A DNA stretch of 23,488 nucleotides from Pelagophyceae sp. CCMP2097. Its lineage: Eukaryota > Sar > Pelagophyceae. A program made the translations under genes and the position numbers. The stretch is from the NCBI GenBank assembly GCA_026770575.1, contig MU657618.1, positions 6,739 to 30,226 on the forward strand, given 5' to 3'. Shown piece after piece: positions 8,764-18,191 of the stretch. Numbering within the stretch: position 1 is the first letter of the stretch; each line of letters begins with the position of its first letter. The notes under the pieces were generated by a model. It saw only the letters and a program-made list of their open reading frames with translations, made no database searches and was not told where the DNA came from.

Positions 8764-10000
8764 TCAGTAAAAATCATCAACACTATTCTCATATATATAA
8801 CAATTTTCAAATTTTTTAATTGACAGTTCAAACGAGCGAGTGGTTGTACAGTCCAATGATATTAAAGCATCAAAATTTACAAACGCTGTAATGGTCAAGA
8901 TTTCACTACTAGGTTCAGAAAATTCGACATCGATTGTGGAGATACACGAACTTATGTTCATCCCGGATCGCAATTACCATTAATTTCTAAATCAGATAGT
9001 TGGTGCGAGGCGATGCGTGCAAAACCTTTTTATTCGCCGAAGATTTAGTTAGGATACCCCCACTGATCATAACCGGAATGCCGTCTATCATCACAGTCAT
9101 TTAAACATTTTTATTTTGAATGTCTGCCATTGGCGAGTATACTTTGGAAATTGCTTTGATACCACGATGTTGATGGAAGTAACCGAGGACATACTCGTTC
9201 CGAGGTTTAAAACATGAGATTGTGTTCCCTGCGGAATTGTTGAGGCAAATGATGTCGTATTAACTGCTAAATATTTAAAATGCCATTATGAGATGCGATG
9301 ATCTGAGAATCAACTTGTGGGGCGAACTCGACTATGGTGAGATAGGGGACAACAAATCTGAACAGAAAACCATTATCAACGGCATCATGTTCAAGTTGTT
9401 CAGCAAGGGCATAAAGTTTTACTGTATCGTCATCGGTTTTCAAATAAGAGAAATTATAAGAATTAACTCCACAAACCAAATCGATTTCCAAACTATCGGC
9501 AGAAAAAGTGGGATACTTTTCCCATTGCCGAAAAAAGACCCAACTAAATAAGACAAAGGCTCAGTAAACGAATAGGTTTTATTCATCTCCGTCGAGATAC
9601 CATCAACCGTGTCCTTCATACCATGGCAGATATAACCATCGCCCGCCATGTGATGTTTATCTACCTGTTCATTCTTTTGTTGAATATTACGATATACTGG
9701 ATAATTCATTATGTTAGATAATTGTGAGCCTTGATTTCTTAGACTGACTCAGGAGATAAATCCGCTTAATCCAATTGCCGACATTCTTGCGTTTGCGGCG
9801 GATATTTTAACATCGGATGAAAAAAAGAACGCATTAATGTCAACATAACAAGCTCTTTTATTCGCTGGTAATTTGTTACGACACGTCTCCCCGCCTTTGA
9901 AACTCGAACCGCTGGTAGGAACAACCTTGTGATAAACTAAGCGCGCTGGGGCACTGCGTGAATTGTCAATTGCCTTGAATCGATCGGATATTCCTGACAT
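8764..10000 (-). pseudogene. mcp: Major capsid protein, double jelly-roll type
   Basis: This protein forms the hexons of the icosahedral shell. ATG 10000 begins MSGISDRFKAIDNSRSAPAR and LVYHKVVPTSGSSFKGGETC, then NKLPANKRACYVDINAFFF, which is a typical PLV capsid N-terminus. After a TGA near 9748 the same strand gives LRNQGSQLSNIMNYPVYRNI, HMAGDGYICHGMKD, YSFTEPLSYLVGSFFG and KSIPLFLP, the standard jelly-roll linker region. Later come DSLEIDLVCGVNSY, ALAEQLEHDAVDNG and SGMNISSCISTIDVEFSEP, and finally ITAFVNFDALISLD with TTRSFELSIKKFENC, ending at 8764. Length (about 410 residues) is short for the family and some of the middle is unreadable (around 8960-9140). Several frameshifts plus a TAG after GILNI break it. 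The family call rests on motif order. Confidence 0.8.
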
Positions 10001-10060
10001 TAATGTATTATTTTAATTTTAATTTATTTATTAATTTTTTTTATTTTTTTTAAAGAAACC
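10001..10060 (-). promoter_or_regulatory. A-rich leader upstream of the capsid gene
   Basis: In gene direction this is an almost pure A/T tract with long A runs ending just before the capsid ATG at 10000. It resembles the tracts before the ATPase and fibre genes. No defined box is visible. Confidence 0.35.
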
Positions 10061-10520
10061 TAGGAACTTAGAATTAGGAAATATGCACATATGTACTTTT
10101 TAAGCATGATAATATGAAAACTTCATTATAAGCAATGCTTTTGCAAGGGTACTCTTCTTCTGAAACCAAATCAATTGGATGAAAGGAAAATGCTAAATTT
10201 TTTTAGTAGAGTTTCTTTAAAATAAAAAGAGTGTTAGGTAGATTGATTCCATCTTTGATGAGAGTTATTTGTTAACCTTTGTTATTTGTTTCTACATTTA
10301 AAAATTTCGCGTCGATATTCCTTTACACTTATAGCGTAATATGCATTTTCATCAAAGGGAACGGTTTGATACTTCACATTTAATTGAAAGACTCGCATTT
10401 AAATAAAATGCTGTATACTGAGTAAGGCAAACAAATCCTCGCTTTTTGAGTATTCAAAATCTTGTTTGTAAATTCCCAAAAAGGAAAAAAAACCTTAATG
10501 CTTTCAATTAAATTATCCAT
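10061..10520 (-). pseudogene. Unidentified provirus gene, fragmentary
   Basis: From ATG 10520 the minus strand reads MDNLIESIKVFFPFWEFTNK for about 47 codons. It then changes frame, passing through MRVFQLNVKYQTVPFDENAY and YAISVKEYRREIFKCRNK. Beyond about 10290 only short fragments appear (for example HPIDLVSEEEYPCKSIAYNE in gene direction near 10130-10190). Original length may have been about 140 residues. It sits between the capsid gene and a small hydrophobic protein gene and is transcribed with them, so a virion role is possible. No family is recognised. Confidence 0.4.
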
Positions 10521-10560
10521 ATATTAAATAAATTAAATTAAATTAGATATAGTTATCTTT

Positions 10561-10925
10561 TTATATCTTTTTTTTATCTTTTTTTGATTCAATAACAGCC
10601 TTTTTTTGAATAGTATTAACAGCTTGCATATAATCACCATTGTTTATATCATATGCCGCTCTGACCGCACCGTCCACCCTTTTGCCTGTATATTTAAGAG
10701 CCTCAAATGCCGCGAGCAGAGGGAGAGCGATTTTAGCATTTCCTGTCATAGCGATGACTCAGCTTGCTGCCTCTCCAACCTTACCAAGAGATGCGAGCGC
10801 GGAGCCTGTGTTCAAAATTATCGATGGCGCTTTTCGTCCAATAATTCTCGCGACAGTCGCATTTTTACGTCAAATGGATCGCGCCTGACGATTCGATTTT
10901 CTTGCGAGTTGTAGGAAGCCGATTA
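10561..10925 (-). pseudogene. Small Ala-rich hydrophobic provirus protein
   Basis: The minus strand holds one nearly continuous frame. QLARKSNRQARSI is followed by a TGA, then RKNATVARIIGRKAPSIILN, TGSALASLGKVGEAAS, a second TGA, and VIAMTGNAKIALPLLAAFEA. It ends AVNTIQKKAVIESKKDKKKI at 10561. About 115 residues: a basic N-terminus, two short hydrophobic helices and a very basic tail. An ATG at 10749 gives only the last 62 residues; the strong continuity argues for an upstream start. The profile recalls small minor virion proteins encoded next to capsid genes, but no family is recognised. Both stops are TGA. Confidence 0.5.
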
Positions 10926-10964
10926 TAAAAATTACAAATAAAAATTATCAAGTTGGTTTTTTAT

Positions 10965-11894
10965 TTAATTTTTATTAATTAGCATTCGTTTTAACTCTTT
11001 TCCTGTAAATGAAAAAAAAATGTTGTATTAAAAAGCCTTTTAAAAATAATTAAATCTTTCTTCATATAAATCGCGAGAACTATTTAAAATACTCACGTTA
11101 TTATTGACAATCGGATAAATCGTTGCTATATTTTCATTATTGACTTGTTAAGCATCCAACTCCATTTGTTTAATCTTTTCGCTTGTTATTATAGGTCAAT
11201 TTTACTGTCATCGTCCATAAGACTTTTGTAAGAACATTGTCGTCGTTGTCATTTATAACCTTAACTGTAAAAAAGACGATTATTTTGATATAAATTTCGT
11301 TTTGTTTTTTCGCAGAGTTTTCCGAATATTATATCCTTTCCGAAACTACAGCGAACCGGTATTTTCGCAACCCGATTTCCCATAAAGCGCGTGTTATTGC
11401 TAGTAGTCTTATTTCCGGTTTTCATATCGACGAAAACAATTTGTAAATTTCGATTGTTTTTAAAGACATCGACAACAGAGTCCAACGTCATTTCAAAAAT
11501 TTGATTACCAACAATTTTTGTCATGTTAAAGAAATCCAAAAACGAACCAGATAACTCGAAATATTCTTGACTGTATAAACTGTATTATATTGTTTTTCTA
11601 TCGAATGTTACTTTAATTTTTTGGCTTTAAACTTAAATGCCTTAAAAATATCCGATGTGTTATAAAAGCCTTCTCCCAAAGTAGTTGTATGTTCAAGTCC
11701 TTTTTGTTTTTGTTTTTTGTTTGTTTGTTATGTTTTGTTTTGTTTTAAATTTTTTCCTTGAAAATCAGAATTTTTAAAATAGCAATTATTACCTTTTAAA
11801 GATTTGTCCCTGACAAAAAAGTATGTATTATCAAAATTTCATTTTAAATAGCATCGCCGCTTGATAACTTTTTATTAACAATCGTTTCACTCAT
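10965..11894 (-). pseudogene. Candidate minor virion protein, frameshifted
   Basis: ATG 11894 gives MSETIVNKKLSSGDAI, then in changing frames NEIFDNTYFFVRDKSLKGNN, LEHTTTLGEGFYNTSDIFK and FELSGSFLDFFNMTKIVGNQ. The longest intact part (11539-11261) contains VVDVFKNNRNLQIVFVDMKT, FMGNRVAKIPVRCSFGKDII. After another frame change, VFFTVKVINDNDDNV and WTMTVKLTYNN follow. Near the end, ILNSSRDLYEERFNYF and GKELKRMLINKN appear. Beta-rich segments plus a location in the capsid block suggest a minor capsid or penton-like protein of about 270-300 residues; this is positional inference. A low-complexity TTTTG/TTTG run (about 11698-11745) interrupts it. Confidence 0.45.
11698..11746. repeat. TTTTG/TTTGT low-complexity run
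   Basis: About 50 bases consist of TTTTTG, TTTG and TTTTG units. It lies within the preceding minus-strand gene, where it would encode Lys/Asn/Gln/Thr-rich sequence, and coincides with a loss of frame, consistent with slippage. Confidence 0.6.
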
Positions 11895-12124
11895 ATATTA
11901 TTTTCTTTTAATAAATACATAAGGTCGGTCGTTTTAATTGTTCCATTTTACTTGCTGTGGAAAATGCGGTTTGGGTCATTTCAATTTCTTTTATAGATTT
12001 AAAAGCCAGAGTTTCTATATATATACTTTTTAAAACCCGAGTTGTTTGTTAGGTTTAACTTCTTTTTAATTTTATATTCAATATAAAAGAATTTCAACCA
12101 AACTTTATTAAATAAATATTTATA
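11895..12124. other. Intergenic AT-rich stretch
   Basis: A short minus-strand frame (about 11990-11920) reads MTQTAFSTASKMEQLKRPTL and ends quickly. Nothing else is convincing. It may be the remnant of a small gene upstream of the candidate minor virion protein. Confidence 0.3.
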
Positions 12125-12351
12125 CGGTATTCGATAACAATAAAGAGTTGGATGCTGAAAAATCCTTTAAAAATATTTCCTTAATTGGCGTCATCGCATT
12201 GTGTTATTATCGCACTCTTAAAACATGCTTACTAACGAGAATCTCCCACTATGAGATTGGTTGTATTTAAATCGAAAGCGTTCCAATATATGATGAATTT
12301 ATTCAGGATATTATTAAAGATGAAGAAGAAAATGTCAATATAAATTTATAA
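12125..12351 (+). pseudogene. Short plus-strand ORF remnant among minus genes
   Basis: The plus strand reads VFDNNKELDAEKSFKNISLI and GVIALCYYRTLKTCLLTRIS, then after an in-frame TAA continues as ESVPIYDEFIQDIIKDEEEN to a TAA at about 12349-12351. A single frame is kept apart from that stop. The piece is about 75 residues with one hydrophobic segment and an acidic tail. It is the only plus-strand candidate between two minus-strand genes, which makes it less certain. No family is recognised. Confidence 0.35.
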
Positions 12352-12374
12352 TAAAAATAAATAATTAAATTATT

Positions 12375-12557
12375 TTCCAGTAAAGTCTCTTTTTATATCG
12401 TGAAGTCCTTGTAATAACAACTTTTTGTGTGATTTGGGAATATAGCAATTTTTTGCTTCATCCTGTAAAATAGTATCATCCGGAAACAAATTCGCAGGCA
12501 ATAATAGTATCTGTTCTTGCTTTAAACAGAACACATTTAAAACAAATGAGGAATCGA
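12375..12557 (-). CDS. Small ORF directly after fibre gene, same frame
   Basis: Immediately after the TAA of the fibre ORF (12559-12561) the same frame stays open for about 60 codons to TAA at about 12372-12377. It reads VDSSFVLNVFCLKQEQILLL, PANLFPDDTILQDEAKNCYI and PKSHKKLLLQGLHDIKRDFT. There is no ATG in this frame near the start. It is either a C-terminal extension cut off by a point mutation or a small separate gene whose start has been lost. No family is recognised. Confidence 0.4.
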
Positions 12558-12558
12558 C

Positions 12559-13376
12559 TTATTCATTGTTACCCGTGCGTATGTAAACCATGAAACCGTA
12601 AGTACTTGCGCCGTTTCCGTTCCAGGTTGGGTATTCATCGATGAGGATCATTCCCACATTTGTTCCAGAAATTATTGATTGAATTGTAATATTACGATAA
12701 TTACACCACTGATAAAATTGAATTAAATAAGTGCCTCTACTCTGCCGTTTCGAAACAACTCCGTATGAATCTGGAGATTTATTAAGTCGTGCGTGGGCGA
12801 TACAAATGATATCAAAAAGATTAATTAATTTTATTTCGGTTTCATTAACAACCGAGTTGTTGATAACAAATTCTTCACTAAATTTGACGCGCAAGTTTTG
12901 ATCCGTGGTTGTGTCTCTTACAATAAAACCAGTTGTTTCTCTTTCAATAATTTTAAAATGATTTGTTGAGATGACATTGGATGAAATAGATATGCTTGCC
13001 CCCGCACGGTATACAGTATCATTTGATTGAACATTAAAATTTGGATAGAGGACCGTAACCGTAGATGCACCACTGGAGGTTAGTTTGACAATTTGATCCT
13101 GCAGGATATTTTTGAACTTTCTCCCGGTTAAAGAAATCCCCACCCCAGTGCAGTTGTAAGTCGTATCATTCGAAGATATATTTAAATTAGGATAGAGACC
13201 AGAAATGGATGATGCCCCGCTGGCGGTTAGACCAATAATTTGATCCGGCAGGGTATTGCTGAATGTAGTTTCATGTAATGATAAGCCCGACCCGGCTGAG
13301 TAATATATAGTTGAGCCTGTGGCGCCTGTAGCGCCGGGAGCGCCAGTAGCACCTGTAGCCCCAGCCGAATTAATCG
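12559..13376 (-). pseudogene. Fibre/receptor-binding protein with collagen-like and beta-repeat modules
   Basis: The open minus frame starts right after a TAA near 13371-13373, with no ATG until 13143. It opens with the collagen-like GATGATGAPGATGATG, followed by STIYYSAGSGLSL. A repeated unit then appears twice: LTASGASSISGLYPNLN and LTSSGASTVTVLYPNFN, each before a SNDT-Y segment. The C-terminal part has LFDIICIAHARLNKSPDS, YQWCNYRNITIQSIISG and a final YPTWNGNGASTYGFMVYIR, ending at 12559. About 270 residues. The architecture (collagen stalk, beta-repeat shaft, globular head) fits virion fibres that contact the host cell. Absence of an ATG and its position after the WNGNG-bearing ORF suggest a frameshifted or 5'-truncated copy. 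Confidence 0.65.
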
Positions 13377-15429
13377 TCAGTTATTCAAAAACACCAGTTT
13401 CACAATAAAATTGAAAACTCCACTAATTAGTTTCATATCGGCTGTAGTTAGATTTTGACAAACCAATGATAAAGAAAATTCGAAATATGACGATTCCGTT
13501 CCGTTGCCGTTCCAGTCGTTTATACACATTGTTGTAGTTGTAGCGATTGCCGTTGTTTTTAAAACACTTCCTCTGTTTTCGTTTTGACTAAGTTCATTAT
13601 TTCCAATTAAAACGCTTCCAGAATTTGTTATTGCCATGTTTCTTAACAGATTCGCATCTCCATCGATTGTAAACGATGTGATATTTGTCCCTAAAATACC
13701 GAAAACGCCCTTTTTTTTGCCCATGATGCCCACTTTATATTGGAGAACCTAATCTACTCACTAAAAGCCTGCGTTGTTTCGTTGTGTCCGTGTTCCCATA
13801 TCGAGTTATCGAAAAAATAAAAAAAACATTAATCGGTCAATTCACATTGAACAAGAATTTTGTTGATTGTATACCCTATATAACATCGACTGTACCATAA
13901 ATTAATCCAGGAGTTACTTTCTTGTTGGGGAGTGTCCCTTAAATTGAAGCGGTTGTGTTGGATCTATTTTATCGAGTAGGGTATTTGTTCCGTCAAAGGT
14001 ATGTGCAGAAAAAAACATGAGTGGCGGTTTTAATCCTAATCATTTTTCGAAGTCGGTCTCGTAAGGTCTTAAACTTAATTGGTTATTTTTTCAAACGAGT
14101 TTGTCGTCGTAGTCCAAATTAACGCTATTCTTTTTGTAAATAAATGGTGTGAATAAATCAAGTTTATTTTTATTAGAATATAATTCATCGAGTTTATTTG
14201 AATTAAGATTTTTAAAATTATATCATTTACAGCGTTTGAGTTCCCTGCGTTTGTATAAACAAAAAATACCAAGGTTTTTAAGTTCTATATTTTCCAGTCG
14301 CTTTAATAACTTCATTGACAAATAAAGTAAATTGTCCGTTTTGTACAATGAGTTTATATCTAATTGCATTTCCCGATTGTGCAATGCTGCTCGATGTATG
14401 TGAATCAATTTAGGGGTCATATGATTAATCTATAATTTGAATTGAATAGTACAAACTTGCTCGATTTATCATATTCGTGTCATATGGAGACTTCCAAATG
14501 TTTGTTTCTATATCACTTACTTTGTCTGTACATAAAATGTCTGGCGTAGTTGTAGAAAATCCAAGCAAATTATTCGTTTGCGCGCTTGTTAATCGGCAAG
14601 TAAATTCGAACTCGCTGGGAAACGGTCTGTCGAACCACATACAATTAGAAAATTTAAACCATTAACACTGCTACTTACTAGTTTATAGCGAGAATTTGGC
14701 TCGGAAAGTGTATTATCTCCAGATAGTTCAAAACTGTTTTTGGTTGTGTTTCATAACCTCATCTCCGATGAATTTAGTTGAATGGGTTCTCTTGATAATT
14801 TAGAATCTATTTGAAACTCGACTGTAACTGCTCTATTAGTTTCAATTAAAACAGAAGAATTTATTAAATTTGTTGTCTCTGATTAATTGTATGGGATATC
14901 AGTCAATGAAAAATTTGTACCTTGGAGGTCAATACCTCCATCACTTGTGTATTCGGTATTTATTGAGTTAATTGTTCTCAATGTATTGTTTATAATAATG
15001 TTCGAAATTGCCGCTGTGTATATATAATCTGATAAAATCGTCAATGCACCATTTAAATCGTATCCTAATATTGGGTTGAGTAATAAATTTTATTGGATGT
15101 TGTTTGAGACTGTATCAATTAATAAAGACAATCCAGATATTAAAGTCGATACTGTTGTGGGTGCTCTTAATTTCAATTCGCCCCTTTCACCTAAACTAAA
15201 ATCATTATCATCCTTCCGTAATTGGAGATCAAATTCTTTGATCAATGGGTTTAATTTTTCATTATAAAAATCGTGTTTGTCGTAGAATTTGGGGAAAACT
15301 TGAATGAACTAGTTTCCAATTAAGATGCCAAGTTTACGCGCATACTGGATTGATTATAGCGAAGTCCTATTGTCGTACCACTCATCGACAAATCAGTGCT
15401 TTCATTTAAATTATAAGTTGTGTCGTTTT

Positions 15430-16190
15430 CGATAGGAAAATTCACATTTTTTTTACCCGCTACTACAATTAATGAACTATTAAAATCAATTAATGAATTA
15501 TTAGAGACATCCCTGACAAGTCCGGAATTAATTTTAAGTTTTCTTGAATCTTTGATAACGTTATCGGTTTCTATTTTTTGTAGGGTATATAAGTCAGAGA
15601 AAAATCATTCGTTGCACATTTCGTGATTCCGCCTGAAGCCGATAATGGTGTATTCACTATAAAATTCGGATATGTGCCAGATAAAGACGATGCCCCTGTT
15701 GCTGTGAGTGTAGTAGTCACATTCGGCAACGTGCTGATTACGTTTGAAATTAATGAAATTCCAGTCCCCGTGACCGTGTATTTTGTACCCACTGAATTTA
15801 TCACATTTATCCCAGAAATTGAAAAATTTGTCCCCTTTGTGTATTAAGTATCCAATGAAGATATCACATTTGTCCCAGAAATTAAAACATTTGCCCCGTA
15901 TGTGTATTAAGTATCCAATGAAGATATCACATTTGTCCCAGAAATTGAAACATTTGTCCCCCCTGTGTATTTAGTATCCAATGAAGATATCACATTTGTC
16001 CCAGAAATTAAAACATTTGCTCCGCCTGTGTATATAGTGCCGGCATCATCAGGGAAATTCACATTCAATTTTCCCGCAACTACACTCAACGAACTATTAA
16101 AATCAATTTATAAATTGTTTGAAACATCGCGTATTAACCCAGAGAGTGCTTTAAGTTTTTTGAATTTGTGACAATGTTATCGGTTTCGAA
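15430..16190 (-). repeat. Two copies of a fibre module (about 110 bp each)
   Basis: The segments at about 16190-16060 and 15565-15430 are related on the minus strand: both encode an ETDN start, then a Ser-Lys-Leu-Lys stretch, RDVSNN, DFNSSL, VVAGK and NVNFP. They lie about 620 bp apart on either side of the 63-bp repeats, so the whole fibre gene seems built by module duplication. Confidence 0.7.
15786..16037 (-). repeat. Four tandem 63-bp (21-residue) repeats in the fibre gene
   Basis: Units start at 15786, 15849, 15912 and 15975 with exact 63-base spacing. Each encodes a variant of the sequence GTNVSISGTNVISSLDT preceded by KYTG. Two units have TAA where another has the AAA Lys codon. The exact period with diverged sequence indicates a structural repeat, probably one turn or strand pair of a beta-fibre shaft. 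Confidence 0.85.
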
Positions 16191-16399
16191 TTAAGTGTTA
16201 GGTATATTAGTAAGAGAAAAATTCGTCCCAGATTGACTTATTCCCGAAAACTTGTGTACGTCGTATTTCGATCAGGGGGGTAAATTACGCCGAATTTTCC
16301 AACGGCATCAATTGCCATTGTATCATTATAATTTAACGAGAATTGAGTTGTATTTTTTAAAACAATTGAATTATTAACTGTATAAGAAGGCATATTACT

Positions 16400-16625
16400 T
16401 CCATCAGAACCGTTTTTTCGTCTTTACCGTCTTTTCCGACACCGTCTGAACCGTCTTTACCGTCTTTTCCGTCTTTTCCAGGAGAAACAATCGCGAATAG
16501 TCCGGGAGGACCGGATGGACCTGGGATAAGCGAGATTGGACCAGAAACGCCTTGTATTCCAGTTAAACCGGCATCCCCTTTTATGCCTGTATCCCCTTTC
16601 ATGCTTGTATCCCCTTTTAAGCCGG
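16400..16625 (-). repeat. Collagen-like Gly-X-Y tract
   Basis: In the gene direction the DNA encodes consecutive Gly-X-Y triplets (GLKGDTSMKGDTGIKGDAG, GPSGPPG, GKDGKDGKDG). The plus strand shows recurrent CCGTCTTTTCC or CCTTTTATGCC units. Collagen-like stalks are widespread in virion fibres of large and PLV-type DNA viruses. A frame change occurs within the GKDGKD part near 16420. Confidence 0.85.
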
Positions 16626-16942
16626 GTTTATTTCGTAAATTAACTAATTGGAGAGATAAATCCTCTTTTAAAAAAACAAATTATCCCCAATTTCTTCAAC
16701 ATCAATTATATTTGTAATTGGGATTTTGATATTCAATTCATTCTCGTTATTATTTATAATGTTTATATTTTGATTATTAAAGGCATTTTTTTATAAATTC
16801 AACAGGCTCGGGAATTTTAAAGGATGTTTTAGATTCATCATTTTTTCATATAACAAGATTTTCTCCATGTATTGAAACATCTTTTATATACACAACTTCA
16901 TCAACCAAATTCGATGTTTTGAGATCATATATAACTTCCATA

Positions 16943-17668
16943 TGTGGCTGGGAACAGTAGAATCCAACGCTTATGAGGCAAAGGAACAATTTGACTCAGC
17001 GACTGTTTCGCATAGAGGAGCTCAAGCCCGATCGAACGGCGGCGTCCGCGCCCTCAAACTCGTCGCCGTCGTTGAGATGTGCCCAAGATACGGGCTGGGG
17101 ACAGTAGGAATGAAGGTTGGGAAAACTTCGCATGTAGGCTCCTGGAGCAATGAGGGCGCGTGCGCGCGCGCCGGGCACTCGGCCGGTCGCCGTGGCTGTG
17201 CGAGGAGCGCGAAACGGCGATCCGCGCGTGCGACGCGCCCGCGCTGCTGCGGCACCGGCCGCGGCGAGTCGAGCTTTCGAATGCCGCGCGTCGCAGCGCT
17301 TCGTGGTGGCCTTGCGCGCCGCTGGCGGCGCCGGCGGCGCGGCGCCGGCGATAGCCGTGGCAGCGAGCCATGGGGCTCTCGCCATGGCCGCCGCGCCGGC
17401 GGGCGGGTCGACGTGCGCTGCGAATGCGCTCGCGCGACAAACGTCGTAGTCGCCTTGGTCGAGAATGCCCTAATATCGGAGCACTTTCAGCTCGCGCAGC
17501 TGGTTGCAACCCCAGGCGCGAGCGCCACCGACAGCGCCGCCATCGCGACAGCCTCCGCAGATCCGGAGCCGCCCCCGCCGCTCGATTTGGAGGCGCCAAC
17601 ATTCAAACTCGATTATCTCGAAATCACCCCTCGCCACTAAGCGTTGCATTCTACTGTTCCCAGCCACA
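16943..17668. mobile_element. GC-rich TIR element of the TGTGGCTGGG family, at fibre start codon
   Basis: Inverted ends of about 31 bp with one mismatch start TGTGGCTGGGAACAGTAGAA at 16943 and at the complement of 17668. TA flanks both sides (16941-16942 and 17669-17670). An internal degenerate copy of the end (GGGCTGGGGACAGTAGGAAT) begins at about 17092, so the left part may be a nested or duplicated terminus. The interior is very GC-rich. Open frames exist on both strands but the minus frame carries a TAG near 17470, and none resembles a transposase. It is inserted so that the A of the TA duplication also forms the fibre ATG. Confidence 0.85.
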
Positions 17669-17697
17669 TATTAAAAAAATATATATTTTAATTTTAT

Positions 17698-18154
17698 TCA
17701 GGCGAATGGGATCATCGGCACATTTACTCCATTCGTTTGTACCGGATGAGTAGGCGGTTCTTAAAAATACTCAGGATTTTCATTGCATAATTTAAGGAAT
17801 CTTTCAGTGAGAATTTTCGGAGTCGTGATCAACCACTCGCGACTTTTTCGTCTGGCTTCACTACGATAATGAATATCCTGAGATATATCTTGTAACCTTG
17901 TTTCAAGTTCTCTGAGTTTCGTCTTTTATTTTATTTTAATTCTTAAAATACCGAGTATAAAAAAAACCATCTGGCATAGGTAAACTATACGAATATTATC
18001 GCTGCATGAGATATGTGCTCATTCCGATTTTTATTCGCACATCTTTTTTGCGAGTATTTACATTGTCCATCGTAATCGCGTACAACGCAACAAATTTATT
18101 GTTATCTGTGTTCGCATATTGTTCATCCGAATTTATTTTATCATAATACTTCAT
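17698..18154 (-). pseudogene. T5orf172/GIY-YIG-like provirus protein
   Basis: ATG 18154 starts MKYYDKINSDEQYANTDNNK and FVALYAITMDNVNTRKKDVR, then IKIGMSTYLMQR, a TAA, and YSYSLPMPDGFFYTRYF. The pattern Leu-Tyr-Ala-Ile ... IKIGMS ... Arg-x-x-x-Tyr resembles the T5orf172 branch of the GIY-YIG superfamily, where a short strand, a KIG motif and an Arg helix occur. After a frame change come LRELETRLQDISQDIHYRSE, ARRKSREWLITTPK, LTERFLKLCNENPEYF and a tail ending PMIPFA at 17698. The Glu-Leu-Glu helix with downstream Arg-Glu-Trp is also seen in such viral proteins. About 150 residues, broken by stops and a frameshift. Nuclease activity is uncertain. Confidence 0.45.
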
Positions 18155-18191
18155 TTATTAATCCGTATAAAAAAAATATAGAATATTCTTA

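Larger units (their letters stand above)
13377..16941 (-). pseudogene. Long fibre protein with collagen-like stalk, decayed
   Basis: ATG 16941 gives MEVIYDLKTSNLVDEVVYIK, then the collagen-like LKGDTSMKGDTGIKGDAG and PGKDGKDGKDGSDG (about 16620-16400). NGSDGSNMPSYTVNNSIVLK follows, then a module with RDVSNN, FNSSLSVVAGKLNVNF. Four 21-residue repeats (KYTGGTNVSISGTNV type) span 16037-15786, then TATGASSLSGTYPNF. A second copy of the RDVSNN/FNSSLIVVAGKKNVNF module is at about 15540-15430. Later come LKLRAPTTVSTLISGLSLLI, FELSGDNTLSEPNSRYKL and GNAIRYKLIVQNGQFTLFVN. The last intact ORF (13733-13377) ends with DWNGNGTESSYFEFSLSL. Together this could be about 1100 residues or more than one gene. 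It is heavily frameshifted. It is a virion attachment structure by architecture; the receptor cannot be inferred. Confidence 0.65.

Noticed and set aside
15623..15974. Plus-strand ORFs across the fibre repeats
   Set aside because: The repeat period and beta-repeat protein logic are clear only on the minus strand; the plus frames are complements of the repeats.
16942..17640. 232-codon plus-strand ORF in the GC-rich element as a transposase
   Set aside because: It starts inside the terminal repeat, is Arg/Ala/Gly-rich, and shows no DDE motif or helix-turn-helix.
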